Source of the DNA: Alphaproteobacteria bacterium Ga0077535
GTDB taxonomy: Bacteria > Pseudomonadota > Alphaproteobacteria > Caulobacterales > Aquidulcibacteraceae
Assembly (NCBI GenBank): GCA_001464425.1
Contig: LNEK01000026.1
Coordinates: forward strand, 1 to 64,000
Reading direction: 5' to 3'
DNA length: 64,000 bases
This document shows positions 1 through 7,897 of the stretch, piece by piece; the stretch's first letter is position 1, and every line of letters starts with the position of its first letter. The notes below the pieces were generated by a model. It was not told the origin of the DNA. It worked only from the letters and a program-made list of their open reading frames with translations, and did no database searches. The translations under genes and the position numbers were made by a program.

Positions 1-430
1 CCATCGGCGGATTCGCAACGCAGGGCTTAGCTCCATGCCCTTTTCGCCGGTGCCGCGGGCAAGGTGTCCGTCACCTTGGACTTTGCGGTTTCACTCCCTG
101 CAAACAGAATCCCGCCGACCGTGTCACGCACCTTTCGAGTTTCGGACGTCTCTGAAAGCTCCCGTGTGCGGACGAAGCAAGTGTAGCCGCGGTTTGAACT
201 CGGTCGGATTGGTGCGCTCGACTTTCTTAGGTTGGAACGCGCGGCTCCGCCGCGCATCGGCGCTAAAGCTGGACTAGCTGCTCAAACGCGGCGCAGAGCG
301 CCGCGCTCCAACTTGGAAGCGTCAAGGCTTGGTGTTGGATAGGCGACCCTCGCTCCTCCAATCACGCTTTCCGCCCGAAGCGGCTTCGCCGCTTGTCCGA
401 GAAGCGTCTTTTTTGCGCGTTGACCTACGC
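1..430. other. Non-coding left flank with several hairpins
   Basis: I see no convincing gene here. Short open frames exist on both strands (27-257 and 35-277), but they are Arg/Ser-rich, overlap each other and have no ribosome binding site. The stretch holds a small hairpin (AAGGTG/CACCTT at 61-77), nested hairpins around 229-312 (GCGCGGC/GCCGCGC at 239-255 and CGGCGC/GCGCCG at 289-302) bounded by GTTGGA and TCCAAC, and a stem at 364-416. It may be the edge of an element or RNA cut by the window, but nothing is recognisable. Confidence 0.4.
364..416 (+). terminator. Possible composite intrinsic terminator
   Basis: An outer stem ACGCTT/AAGCGT encloses an inner perfect hairpin AAGCGGC-TTC-GCCGCTT (378-394) and is followed directly by a run of six T at about 409-414. 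This could end a transcript that begins left of the window. Confidence 0.35.
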
Positions 431-476
431 CCAACGATATGCCAAGTTAACTTGGCAATATGACAAGTAAACTGGG
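420..476 (+). promoter_or_regulatory. Candidate promoter and XRE operator
   Basis: A perfect 16-base palindrome, GCCAAGTTAACTTGGC, lies at 441-456. A degenerate second copy (ACAAGT...ACTGGG, 463-476) follows about 21 bases, two helical turns, later. A -35-like TTGACC at 420-425 places the palindrome where the -10 and start should be. The site is 36 bases upstream of the membrane protein/XRE operon, so autoregulation by the XRE protein is the natural inference. Confidence 0.55.
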
Positions 477-512
477 TGCCCGATTTGAGGCGCAAGTTTC
501 GGGAGGCTCAAA

Positions 513-992
513 ATGACATCGCGCCGCCAAGCTCCGCTGCCCGTCCGGGTGTTGCTCCTGGCGCTCATGATCGCGCCGCCGCTCGCCGTGCTCGTCTCTC
601 TTCCCTGGCTGAGTGAGCAAGCGGATGGCTTGGTCTTCTTGCTGACTGGCATAGCGGCGACGGTGACCGTCGTTGCGAGTGTTCTGCTCTCCATTCTTCA
701 CGACAGGCGCTTGGATGAATTCGAGCGCGGCAACGCGCGCTTCGCTACGCAATGGGGCGGTGTAGCAGGCACGGCTTTGGTGGCGGTGCTGCTCGCTTTG
801 CCGCCGGTTCGCGATGCCATTGTTGCGTCCGTCGCGAGCGTGGTTGGGGCGGCGGACGTTGACCAGCAGGCTGTATTGTTGGCTTTCACTTTGGGCTTTG
901 CCGCCGTCGCTATTGCGCAAACTGTATCCACGATGGCGCTCGCCATAGGCTGGGCGTCTTGGAAACTGCGTGCGCCGCGCGATCTCGCATGA
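513..992 (+). CDS. Four-helix membrane protein paired with XRE regulator
   Basis: A 159-residue protein with about four hydrophobic helices (roughly residues 10-30, 38-60, 85-105 and 120-145) and a short basic region between helices 2 and 3 (HDRRLDEFERGN). No catalytic motif is visible. Its stop overlaps the start of the downstream small XRE regulator (ATGA), so the two are co-translated. Small membrane proteins encoded with a YgzD-like XRE protein are a recurring bacterial arrangement of unclear role, in which the membrane protein may sense a signal or modulate the regulator. The ATG is preceded by GGGAGG. I recognise the arrangement, not a specific function. Confidence 0.7.
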   Translation: MTSRRQAPLPVRVLLLALMIAPPLAVLVSLPWLSEQADGLVFLLTGIAATVTVVASVLLSILHDRRLDEFERGNARFATQWGGVAGTALVAVLLALPPVRDAIVASVASVVGAADVDQQAVLLAFTLGFAAVAIAQTVSTMALAIGWASWKLRAPRDLA

Positions 993-1198
993 AAAACAAG
1001 ATCCGGGTGTTGCGCGCCGAGCGCCGCTGGAGTCAGGCGGACTTGGCTGAGCGCGTGGGCGTGTCGCGCAATTCGATCAACTCGATCGAGAATGGCCATT
1101 TCGATCCATCGCTGACGCTGGCGTTTGCGATCGCCGATGTGTTCGAGAGCAAAATCGAAGATATTTTCGAGCGCGAGCCGCTAAAGCGCGAGTCCTGA
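989..1198 (+). CDS. Small XRE-family transcriptional regulator
   Basis: A 69-residue protein that is almost only a helix-turn-helix domain (about residues 4-62). It has the family pattern IRVLRAERRWSQADLAERV followed by the recognition helix SRNSINSIENG and the usual C-terminal IEDIFE. Starting at 989 gives the standard N-terminus MKNKIRVLR and a four-base overlap with the membrane-protein gene. It probably binds the palindrome at 441-456 and represses its own operon. Its stop codon directly abuts that of the opposing gene, with no terminator between them. Confidence 0.85.
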   Translation: MKNKIRVLRAERRWSQADLAERVGVSRNSINSIENGHFDPSLTLAFAIADVFESKIEDIFEREPLKRES

Positions 1199-1861
1199 CT
1201 AAGCGAACACAACGCCCGTCAGCACTGCAGCATAGTGTACGCCGGCGGCGGCCATGACGAAGCTGTGCCAGATGGCGCGGCGGAAGGGGAGTTTTTCCCA
1301 GACGTAGAACGGCACGCCGATCGTGTAGAGGAGGCCGCCGATGGCGAGAAGGATGATGCCGGCGAGGGGCACGCCTTCGATCATCGGGCCCATCGCAGCG
1401 ACCACGAGCCACCCCATCAGCACGTAGAACGCGATCCAGATTTTCTTGCCGATGCCGGGCAGGAAGAGTTTGCCGGCGGCGCCGATGAGCGCGAGCGCCC
1501 AAATGATCGTCGTCATCGAGACCGCCCAGGCGCCGTCGAAGCGGATGGTGGTGAAGGGCGTGTAGGTGCCGGCGATCATCAGGAAGATGGCGGCGTGATC
1601 GAAGCGGCGCAGCAGCGATTTGCGCTGGTGGTTCTCGGCCAGATTATAGGCCATCGAGCAGCCGATCATGGTCATGACGCAGATGGCGTAGACCGAGATC
1701 GCGGCGGCCATTGGCAAGCCGCCCTGCCAGATCGCTAGGCCGAGCGCCGTGCCGACCGCGAAGGTGAAGAGCACGAGCGCGACGCCATGCACCCAGCCGT
1801 CCACCAGCTTTTCGAGGCGGGTGGGGTAGTGCCCTTGGGGCAGGAGGTCGGAGAGCGTCAT
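1199..1861 (-). CDS. trhA: TrhA/hemolysin III family membrane protein
   Basis: A 220-residue, seven-helix integral membrane protein of the PAQR/hemolysin III family. Visible signatures are DHAAIFLMIAGTYTPF (residues 88-103) and the late His pair in IWHSFVMAAAGVHY (H199, H209), which with the DH motif form the conserved metal-site residues. Family members are linked to membrane-lipid homeostasis (TrhA in E. coli) rather than true haemolysis. An in-frame extension to 2278 exists but is Pro/Arg-rich and unlike the family, so the ATG at 1861 was chosen. No clear operon partner. Confidence 0.85.
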   Translation of the reverse strand: MTLSDLLPQGHYPTRLEKLVDGWVHGVALVLFTFAVGTALGLAIWQGGLPMAAAISVYAICVMTMIGCSMAYNLAENHQRKSLLRRFDHAAIFLMIAGTYTPFTTIRFDGAWAVSMTTIIWALALIGAAGKLFLPGIGKKIWIAFYVLMGWLVVAAMGPMIEGVPLAGIILLAIGGLLYTIGVPFYVWEKLPFRRAIWHSFVMAAAGVHYAAVLTGVVFA

Positions 1862-2034
1862 TTCGGCTGGAGCATGGCGTGTTTGGAAGCGCTTGTCAGG
1901 TGGCGGCGGCTGACACTTTGCGACGGAGTGTTTCTGCGATCCAAGGGGCATTGCGCAGGGGCTCACTCCCTGGCCCCGGCTCAAGGTCGGCGTCCGGGGA
2001 GCGTGTTGCGGGAATGGTGAGGTAGTATTTGAGC

Positions 2035-2721
2035 ATGAAGAATCACTTCGATCGGCGTGTGTTCCTCTTGGCCTTGCTCGCGGCGACGCCGGCGTTTGCG
2101 CAGCAGAATATTTTGGGGATGTCGCAGGCCGATGCGGCGCGCGGTATTCGCGAGGCTTTGGGGCTGGCGGCGCGCAACGCGACGACGCGGCTGGGCGCAC
2201 GGGACGGCTTTTGGGGCGCGACCCGGGTGCGCATTCCGCTTCCCGGCGTGCTTGGCCAAACCCAGCGGACGCTCTCACGCATGGGCATGTCGCGACCGCT
2301 CGATGATTTGCAGCAAAGTCTCAACCGCGCTGCGGAGACGACGATGCCGGAAGCGGCGCGGCTGTTCACCGATGCCGTGCGCACGGTGACCATCGCGGAT
2401 GCGGTGCAGATCGTGCGCGGCGGCGATAGCTCGGCCACGACATATCTGCGCGGGCGCACGGAGACGCGGCTCACCACGTTGCTGCGCCCGCCGATGACGC
2501 AGGCGCTGACGAGTTCCGGCGCGTTTACGCTGATGCGGACGGCGCTGCGCGAAGTGGGCCTCGCGAGCATGACCAGCGATCTGCGGACCGAGGTCATTAA
2601 CTTTTCGACCGCCAAGGCGCTCGATGGCTGCTTTCTCTATATCGCGGATGAAGAACGCGCGATCCGTCGCGATCCAGTGCGCCGCACGAGCGATATCTTG
2701 CGCCGCGTGTTCGGCGCCTGA
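2035..2721 (+). CDS. DUF4197 family secreted protein
   Basis: A 228-residue protein with an N-terminal signal peptide (RRVFLLALLAATPAFAQQ, cleavage after about residue 23). The rest matches DUF4197: an IRIPLPG-like segment (VRIPLPGVLGQTQ), the DDLQQSLNRAAE helix and GGDSSATTYLRGRT. The function of the family is unknown; the signal places it in the periplasm. ATG at 2035 follows GGTGAGG at 2016-2022; a TTG two codons upstream is possible. It stands alone between a reverse-strand gene and the hydrolase downstream. Confidence 0.8.
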   Translation: MKNHFDRRVFLLALLAATPAFAQQNILGMSQADAARGIREALGLAARNATTRLGARDGFWGATRVRIPLPGVLGQTQRTLSRMGMSRPLDDLQQSLNRAAETTMPEAARLFTDAVRTVTIADAVQIVRGGDSSATTYLRGRTETRLTTLLRPPMTQALTSSGAFTLMRTALREVGLASMTSDLRTEVINFSTAKALDGCFLYIADEERAIRRDPVRRTSDILRRVFGA

Positions 2722-2802
2722 GGGGAATAGCGCGATGGTGCGCTAGGGCGTGAGGCGAAGTCGGGTTGCGTTCTGGCGCGACTGCCTTACTGCGTTGCGC
2801 CC

Positions 2803-3729
2803 GTGACTGACGCTCAAAATTCTTTTCGCCGTGTGACGTTCGATGTGCCTGGCGGGCGCATGCATGGCGTTGCGTTCGGGGCCGAGACGCGGAACCCGGA
2901 CATCGTGTTCTTGCACGCCACCGGCTTTAACGCGCTGACGTACCGGACGCTGCTCGCGCCGTTGGGGGAGAAATTTCATGTGCTGGCGCTGGACGCGCGC
3001 GGGCATGGGCGGACAGAATTGCCGGCGAAGCTTTGGGGCTACACGTCGTGGACGCGGCATCGCGATGATCTGATCTCGGTGCTTGAGAATTTCACCGCGC
3101 CGGTCACGCTGGCGGGGCACTCGATGGGCGCCACGGTGAGTTTGCTTACGGCTGGCGCGCGCACGGATTTGGTGTGCGGCTTGGCGTTGCTGGAGCCGGT
3201 TATTTTGCCGGCGGCGGCGTATGCGGCGTCACAGATGCCGTTCGGGCCGGCGTTGCAGCGGATGTCGATGCCGCTGGCGGTTGGCGCGGCGAAGCGGCGG
3301 AACGCGTTTGCGTCGAAGGAAGAGGCGGTGGCGGCGTTCACAGCGCGCGGTGTGTTCAAGGCGTTCCCGGCTGAAGTGATCGCGGATTACGTTGAAGATG
3401 GTTTGACCGAGGATGGCGGAGGCGGCTTCAAGCTTGCGTGTGCGCCGACGTTTGAAGCAGCGACGTATTGCGCGCAGCGGCACGATCCGTGGGGCGCGTT
3501 GCGGCGTGTCACCGATCCGCTGGTGTTGTTGCGGGCGGAGCGCCAGTCCACCATTAGCGAAGCGGCGATGCATCGGATGGCGGCGATCAAGGCTGATGCG
3601 CGGTTAGCCACGGTTGAAGGCGCAGGCCACATGCTGCCGATGGAGCGGCCGGACCGGGCGCGCACGGCGATCGAAACGGCGCTGCTGCTTGGCCGCTCGG
3701 GCCGCAAATATCATGAGCCCGACGCTTAA
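2803..3729 (+). CDS. Alpha/beta hydrolase
   Basis: A 308-residue alpha/beta-hydrolase-fold protein. It has an oxyanion region FLHATGFN, the DARGHGRTELP strand-turn, a nucleophile elbow GHSMGA (Ser about residue 107) and a C-terminal catalytic His in EGAGHMLPMERPD. A cap domain fills about residues 140-235. The substrate cannot be read; esterase, epoxide hydrolase or lactonase activity are all possible. It starts at GTG 2803 with no strong ribosome binding site. Its stop overlaps by four bases (TTAA) with the opposing thioesterase gene. Confidence 0.85.
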   Translation: MTDAQNSFRRVTFDVPGGRMHGVAFGAETRNPDIVFLHATGFNALTYRTLLAPLGEKFHVLALDARGHGRTELPAKLWGYTSWTRHRDDLISVLENFTAPVTLAGHSMGATVSLLTAGARTDLVCGLALLEPVILPAAAYAASQMPFGPALQRMSMPLAVGAAKRRNAFASKEEAVAAFTARGVFKAFPAEVIADYVEDGLTEDGGGGFKLACAPTFEAATYCAQRHDPWGALRRVTDPLVLLRAERQSTISEAAMHRMAAIKADARLATVEGAGHMLPMERPDRARTAIETALLLGRSGRKYHEPDA

Positions 3730-4658
3730 ACCGCCATCGGCACGATGAGCTTTTGTACGCGGGCGCGGGCTTCGGGGCTGGGCGAAAGCGCTTTGCGTGT
3801 CGCGGTGTCGAAGGTGAGCGCGACGGCTTCCATGCTGGCCCAGCCTTTGCCGGTCTCGGGATCGACCAGCCAGTGCACGAGGCGCAGCGTCTTTTCGCCG
3901 ACTTCAACAATGCCGGAATGGACTTCGATCAGATCGCCGGCGCGCGGGAAGCGGCGAAAGACGATACGCGCTTCAACCACTGCGCCCGCGGGGGCGGCCC
4001 CGGTTTCGCTGGCGGCGGCGTGGCGCCATTGCGAGAGCAGGTTCGGCACGGAGTCGGAGATGCGGCCGACGAAGTGCTCACCGCGCAGGCGGCCGAACGC
4101 GTCGCACTGATCCGGTGTCACTAGCGCGCCGCCGATGCGGGTTGCGCCACGTTCGATGGCGCCGGCGCGCGATATTTCTGTAGGCGCTTGCGCGAGGTCG
4201 ATCGAGCGCGGCTTTGCGTGCGTGGGGAGCGAAACGTGCAGACGCTTGGCCGCTGCTCGGCTGCGCTCCGACCAGGGGAAGGCGCGGAAGCCGCGGGTTT
4301 CTACGTGCGCGATTTTGACGGTGAAGCACGATGATGGCGCGCCGTCGCCGTGGCGCATGTCGAGGCAGAGCGTGGCGTCGTCTTCGCCGACTTTGGCGAC
4401 GCCGCCGTGCATGCTGAGCGAAGCGGCAGGACGCGCTTCTTTCAGGAAACGGATATGGGCTTCGCGCAGCACCAACGTCGAGCCAGCGGGCTCGGTCATG
4501 GCGCGCGGAATCTCCATCGCGGCGGCCATGTGTGCGAGGCCGACCATGGCGCGTTCCAGATGGAAGCGCACATTCAAGTGGCCGCCATCGTCGCATTCCC
4601 AGGTGTTGACGCTGCCCTGGTAAAGCGGCGCGGGCAGGGGCGCAGGATGCGTGGTCAT
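3726..4658 (-). CDS. Double-hotdog acyl-CoA thioesterase-like protein
   Basis: A 310-residue protein with two hotdog-like halves (about 10-135 and 160-300). The first has WECDDGGHLNVRFHLERAM, the usual helix start of 4-hydroxybenzoyl-CoA-thioesterase-like domains, and the second has TPDQCDAFGRLRGEHFVGR in the same place. It likely hydrolyses an acyl-CoA or acts as a dehydratase-like hotdog; the substrate is unknown. Its start overlaps the zur stop (ATGA), so it is the second gene of a zur operon. Why a thioesterase travels with a zinc regulator is not apparent. Confidence 0.75.
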   Translation of the reverse strand: MTTHPAPLPAPLYQGSVNTWECDDGGHLNVRFHLERAMVGLAHMAAAMEIPRAMTEPAGSTLVLREAHIRFLKEARPAASLSMHGGVAKVGEDDATLCLDMRHGDGAPSSCFTVKIAHVETRGFRAFPWSERSRAAAKRLHVSLPTHAKPRSIDLAQAPTEISRAGAIERGATRIGGALVTPDQCDAFGRLRGEHFVGRISDSVPNLLSQWRHAAASETGAAPAGAVVEARIVFRRFPRAGDLIEVHSGIVEVGEKTLRLVHWLVDPETGKGWASMEAVALTFDTATRKALSPSPEARARVQKLIVPMAV

Positions 4659-5116
4659 GCGGGCTGGCAGAGCGAGCAGACGCCGCTGGCTTCGATCATG
4701 GTGCGGTTGATGGTGAAACCGTCCTTCTTTGCTGCTTCACTGAGGTCGACGAGCGCGTGGCCAGCGTCGAACTCCTCGGCGCAGCCGCACTTTTCGCAGA
4801 TGAGAAAGATCGTCGAACGCGCGCAGGCGCCGACGCCGCAGGCGACGAATGCGTTCAAGCTTTCGATGCGGTGCGCGAGGCCCATGCGCACGAGAAAATC
4901 GAGCGCGCGATAAATCGTCGGCGGCTTTGCGGTTTTCTCGCCGTCGAGCAGTGGCAGGAGATCATACGCTTTCGCGGGCCCATGTTGTTCGAGCAGCAAT
5001 TCGAGCACGCGCTTGCGCAGCGGCGTAAGGCTCTCGCCCGCCGCGCTGCAGCGTTGCTCGGCTTCGGAAATTTGCGCGGCGGCATCGTGCGCGGCGTGGG
5101 TGTGCGGCATGGGCAT
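4655..5116 (-). CDS. zur: Fur-family regulator, Zur-like
   Basis: A 153-residue Fur-family protein. The winged helix lies at about residues 25-95 (LTPLRKRVLELLLEQHGPAKAYDLL...PPTIYRALDFLVRMGLAHRIESLNAFVAC). A structural zinc site is made by two CxxC pairs, CEKC and CSLC near the C-terminus. The short C-terminal half and the FVACG sequence fit Zur (zinc uptake regulator) better than Fur or PerR. It presumably represses zinc import when zinc-bound. I could not find a clear Zur box in its own upstream region, and no zinc transporter gene is in this window. Confidence 0.8.
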   Translation of the reverse strand: MPMPHTHAAHDAAAQISEAEQRCSAAGESLTPLRKRVLELLLEQHGPAKAYDLLPLLDGEKTAKPPTIYRALDFLVRMGLAHRIESLNAFVACGVGACARSTIFLICEKCGCAEEFDAGHALVDLSEAAKKDGFTINRTMIEASGVCSLCQPA

Positions 5117-5268
5117 TATGATCGCAGGCTCCGCGTTCGCGCGAAAGGTAGGGATGCTGCGGCGGGAATTTGAGTTCGTGCGCGCAACAGAACTTTACAA
5201 GAACATCCGAGTCGCGTATCAAAACAGAACATACAGCGAACTTGGTTTTTGTCTGACGGGGGCGTCCG

Positions 5269-5649
5269 ATGTCCGAAGCAATTTTCCGTGGAATTTCAGG
5301 TCGTTTGCACCGCTTCAGCGTGCATCGTCCGCATGAGCAGTTCGCCGTAGCGCCTGCCGTGTATTGCTTTGCGCGCCCCGGCCCTGCTGGTCGTGGCTGG
5401 ACGCCGTTGTTTCTCTCCCGAACCGGAAATTTGGCCAAGCGCTTGGAGAGCCACGAGCAATGGCCGGAAGCGCAGCTCCTTGGCGCGACGCACATCCTGA
5501 TCCACCAGCACGACGAACGCGATGCGCGCGAGTACGTCGAAGCCGATCTGGCGCAGGCGCTGAAGCCGGCCATGAACGGGCCGTTCTTTGAGGCGGAGTT
5601 GGAAGAAGAAGTCGCGGAGACCGGCGTGCGGTTGATCTGGGCTGCGTGA
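5269..5649 (+). CDS. GIY-YIG-like domain protein with degenerate motif
   Basis: A 126-residue protein laid out like a GIY-YIG domain: AVYCFARP for the GIY strand, PLFLSRTGNLAKRLESH for the YIG strand and following helix, then GATHILIHQ and a late EADLAQALKPAMN helix with the conserved Glu and Asn. The second motif reads FLS instead of YIG, so catalysis is uncertain. Related proteins are short, stand-alone and uncharacterised. The ATG at 5269 follows GGGGGC. No operon partner. Confidence 0.55.
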   Translation: MSEAIFRGISGRLHRFSVHRPHEQFAVAPAVYCFARPGPAGRGWTPLFLSRTGNLAKRLESHEQWPEAQLLGATHILIHQHDERDAREYVEADLAQALKPAMNGPFFEAELEEEVAETGVRLIWAA

Positions 5650-5657
5650 GGTGCGGG

Positions 5658-5705
5658 GCGATCTGACACCGGACGGGCGTTGCGACGCGGTTCAAGTCAG
5701 ATCGC
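5658..5705. repeat. 10-base perfect inverted repeat upstream of DUF559 gene
   Basis: GCGATCTGAC (5658-5667) and GTCAGATCGC (5696-5705) are perfect inverted copies separated by 28 bases. They sit just after the GIY-YIG-like gene and 21 bases before the TTG start of the DUF559 gene. This could be a terminator stem without a T run, an operator or a small element end. Confidence 0.5.
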
Positions 5706-5726
5706 GCCGTCGCCGGGGCGCGTCGA

Positions 5727-6050
5727 TTGCGCCAGCAAATGACGCCAGCGGAGAAGGTGCTCTGGGCTGAGTTGCGGCGGTTGAAGCTGCCAAATTCGCA
5801 TTTTCGTCGGCAAACGCCGGTTGGACCTTTCATCGCTGACTTCGCGTGTTTGAAAGCGAAGCTGATCATCGAGCTTGAAGGTGGCGTGCATGATGCGCCG
5901 GACGTGGCCGCGGATGATGCGGAGCGTCGCGCTTGGCTTGAGGGACGCGGATTACGCGTGCTTCGGATATCTAATGTGGATGTACCGAGGGATGTGCGCG
6001 CGGTTGCGCGTTACGTCGGCGCTTTAGCGAGCGCGCGTCTCTCTACTTAA
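5727..6050 (+). CDS. DUF559 endonuclease-like protein
   Basis: A 107-residue DUF559 protein related to very-short-patch-repair and other restriction-like nucleases. Visible are TPAEKVLWAELR at the N-terminus, FRRQTPVGPFIADFACLKAKLIIELEGGVHD with the D...E-x-E/G catalytic layout, and the end segment GLRVLRISNVDV. The TTG at 5727 keeps the usual LRQQMTPAE start; ATG 5739 is the alternative. An in-frame stop at 5664 rules out a much longer form, so the N-terminus is somewhat short for the family and may be trimmed. Confidence 0.7.
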   Translation: MRQQMTPAEKVLWAELRRLKLPNSHFRRQTPVGPFIADFACLKAKLIIELEGGVHDAPDVAADDAERRAWLEGRGLRVLRISNVDVPRDVRAVARYVGALASARLST

Positions 6051-6053
6051 TAG

Positions 6054-6168
6054 CCCTCCCCCTTGCGGGGAGGGCGCCGGCGTAGCCGGCGGGTGGGGCA
6101 TCAGCGGCTTTGCTTGGAAGCTTGGCGCTCGTACCCCCACCCCCGGCCCCTCCCCGCAAGGGGGAGGG
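6054..6168. repeat. Perfect 21-base inverted repeat (REP-like)
   Basis: The left arm 6054-6074 and right arm 6148-6168 are exact inverted copies rich in C/G runs, with a central TTGC/GCAA, separated by 73 bases containing GCCGGCGTAGCCGGC. C/G-run elements of this style are common between genes of Caulobacterales. It lies between the DUF559 gene and the reverse-strand VWA gene and may also end both transcripts. Confidence 0.75.
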
Positions 6169-6181
6169 GAGTCTCTCAGCA

Positions 6182-7897
6182 CTAGCGCCGCCCCCCGCCT
6201 TCGCCGCCGCCCGGGGCGCGTTGCGATGGCAGCGCGGCGGCGGTTTCGGCGGCGCGGGCGAGTTGGATGAATTCGGCGCGCCAGCCGAATTCGTCGCGTC
6301 CACGTGCCGATTGCGCGAGGGTGATTACGTCGTCGAAGCCGTAGCCTTGGCGCAGATACGTGTCGCCGCGGAGTAGCTGGCCGTAGCCCGCCACGGCAGC
6401 GGCCCAACGTGTCGATTCCGGTGCGCGCGCAATATCGCTCACCGCATCGGCATTGGTGATCGGGCGCTCGATCAGGCGTGAGTTTTCTTCGCCCGGCAGT
6501 TTGTAGCGAATGCGCAGGAAGGCGAGTTCGCTGGCCGTGCTCGAAGGCGGAGCGCGATCTTGATAGCGCAGCGGCTCGGTGAAAGTCGGCCCGCCGACAG
6601 GGGTGATCTCGTAGATCGCCGTCACCGAATGGCCTGAGCCGATCTCGCCTGCATCGACCGCGTCGTTGTTGAAGTCTTCGCGGCGGAGCATGCGGGTCTC
6701 ATAACCGATCAAGCGATATTCGGCGACGCGGGCCGGATTGAACTCGACCTGGATTTTCACGTCCTGCGCGATGGTGAACATGTTGGACGCCATCTCGTCG
6801 CGCAGCACGCGGCGGGCTTCGTTCAGCGTATCGATGTAGGTGGCGACGCCGTTGCCGTTTTGCGCGAGGCGCTGCATCAGCGCGTCGTTGTAATTGCCGC
6901 CGCCGAAGCCGAACACCGAAAGGTAGATGCCGGTTTCGCGTTTGCGCGAGATGAAGTCCTGCAATTGCTGTGGATCGGCGATGCCGACGTTGAAATCGCC
7001 GTCCGTGCCGATGATGACGCGGTTGACCGAGTTGCGGTTGAAGTTCTGCTCGGCCAACGCATAGGCTTGGCGCAAGCCTTCTGCGCCTGCGGTCGAGCCG
7101 CCGGGACGCAGTGAATCGAGCGCGGCGAGAATGCGTGCGCGCTCGTTGCCGGGTGTCGGTTCAAGCACTGTGCCCGCAGCGCCCGCGTAGACAACGATCG
7201 CGACGCGGTCGCGGGCGTTGAGCTGATCGATCAGCATGCGGAAGCTTTGTTGCAAGAGCGGCAGCTTGTTCGGTGCGTTCATCGAGCCGGAGACGTCGAG
7301 CAGCAGAACGAGGTTCAGCGGCGGGCGTTCGCGCGGCACGATATTGTAGCCTTGCAGGCCGATATGGACGAGTTGGCGCCCTTCAGCCCAAGGCGAGGGC
7401 GCGACGGTGACGTTGGTGGAGAAGGGCTGGCTGCGGTCGCGCGGCAGCGGATAGTCGTAGCGGAAGTAGTTGATCAGCTCTTCGGTGCGCACGGCGTCTG
7501 ACGGCGGCAAGCGGCCTTCGCTCAAGAAGCGGCGCACGTTGGAATAAGAGGCGGTGTCGACGTCGATGGAGAAGGTCGAAACTGGATCTTCGGCGACGAC
7601 GTGGATTGGGTTGGTGTCGGTGTCTTCGTACTGATCGCGATCGATATCACCCGGCATTGGCTGCGGCGCCGGTCGAACGAGCCCGCCCATTGCCTGCCGC
7701 GCGCTCATTTCCGCTTGTGGCGCCATCATGACTGGCGGGGGCGGTGACGGCGGCGGGACACGAGGCGGACTGCTGTCGGTCCGCCCGCTGGCGGTGACAA
7801 TGATCTGATCGTCGTTCGCGGTTTGTGATGATTGCGCGCACGAAGCGAGCATGAGTGCGCATAGCATGAAGCTAATGCGCCGAGTGTTTCTCAGCAT
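6182..7897 (-). CDS. YfbK-like von Willebrand factor A lipoprotein
   Basis: A 571-residue lipoprotein. The signal ends in a lipobox LASC (Cys20). Next come a segment resembling a TonB box (DQIIVTASGR, about 31-39), a Pro-rich linker and an N-terminal VWA-associated domain (about 95-190). The VWA domain has an intact MIDAS: DVSGSM (201-206), Thr about 269 and TDGDFN (298-303). A YfbK-type C-terminal domain (about 385-550) follows. Such proteins are anchored in the envelope and bind partners through the metal site, but the partner is unknown. The Gly/Arg-rich tail is low complexity. It is not in an operon. Confidence 0.85.
   Translation of the reverse strand: MLRNTRRISFMLCALMLASCAQSSQTANDDQIIVTASGRTDSSPPRVPPPSPPPPVMMAPQAEMSARQAMGGLVRPAPQPMPGDIDRDQYEDTDTNPIHVVAEDPVSTFSIDVDTASYSNVRRFLSEGRLPPSDAVRTEELINYFRYDYPLPRDRSQPFSTNVTVAPSPWAEGRQLVHIGLQGYNIVPRERPPLNLVLLLDVSGSMNAPNKLPLLQQSFRMLIDQLNARDRVAIVVYAGAAGTVLEPTPGNERARILAALDSLRPGGSTAGAEGLRQAYALAEQNFNRNSVNRVIIGTDGDFNVGIADPQQLQDFISRKRETGIYLSVFGFGGGNYNDALMQRLAQNGNGVATYIDTLNEARRVLRDEMASNMFTIAQDVKIQVEFNPARVAEYRLIGYETRMLRREDFNNDAVDAGEIGSGHSVTAIYEITPVGGPTFTEPLRYQDRAPPSSTASELAFLRIRYKLPGEENSRLIERPITNADAVSDIARAPESTRWAAAVAGYGQLLRGDTYLRQGYGFDDVITLAQSARGRDEFGWRAEFIQLARAAETAAALPSQRAPGGGEGGGRR

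Noticed and set aside
27..277. Two short overlapping frames at the left edge
   Set aside because: Opposite strands, Arg/Ser-rich, no ribosome binding site and no recognised domain; kept only as non-coding flank.
1862..2278. N-terminal extension of the TrhA protein
   Set aside because: Pro/Arg-rich, unlike the family and overlapping the DUF4197 gene; the family start is at 1861.
5117..5268. Zur box before zur
   Set aside because: I looked for a palindrome such as GTTATnnnATAAC and found none; control could not be shown.
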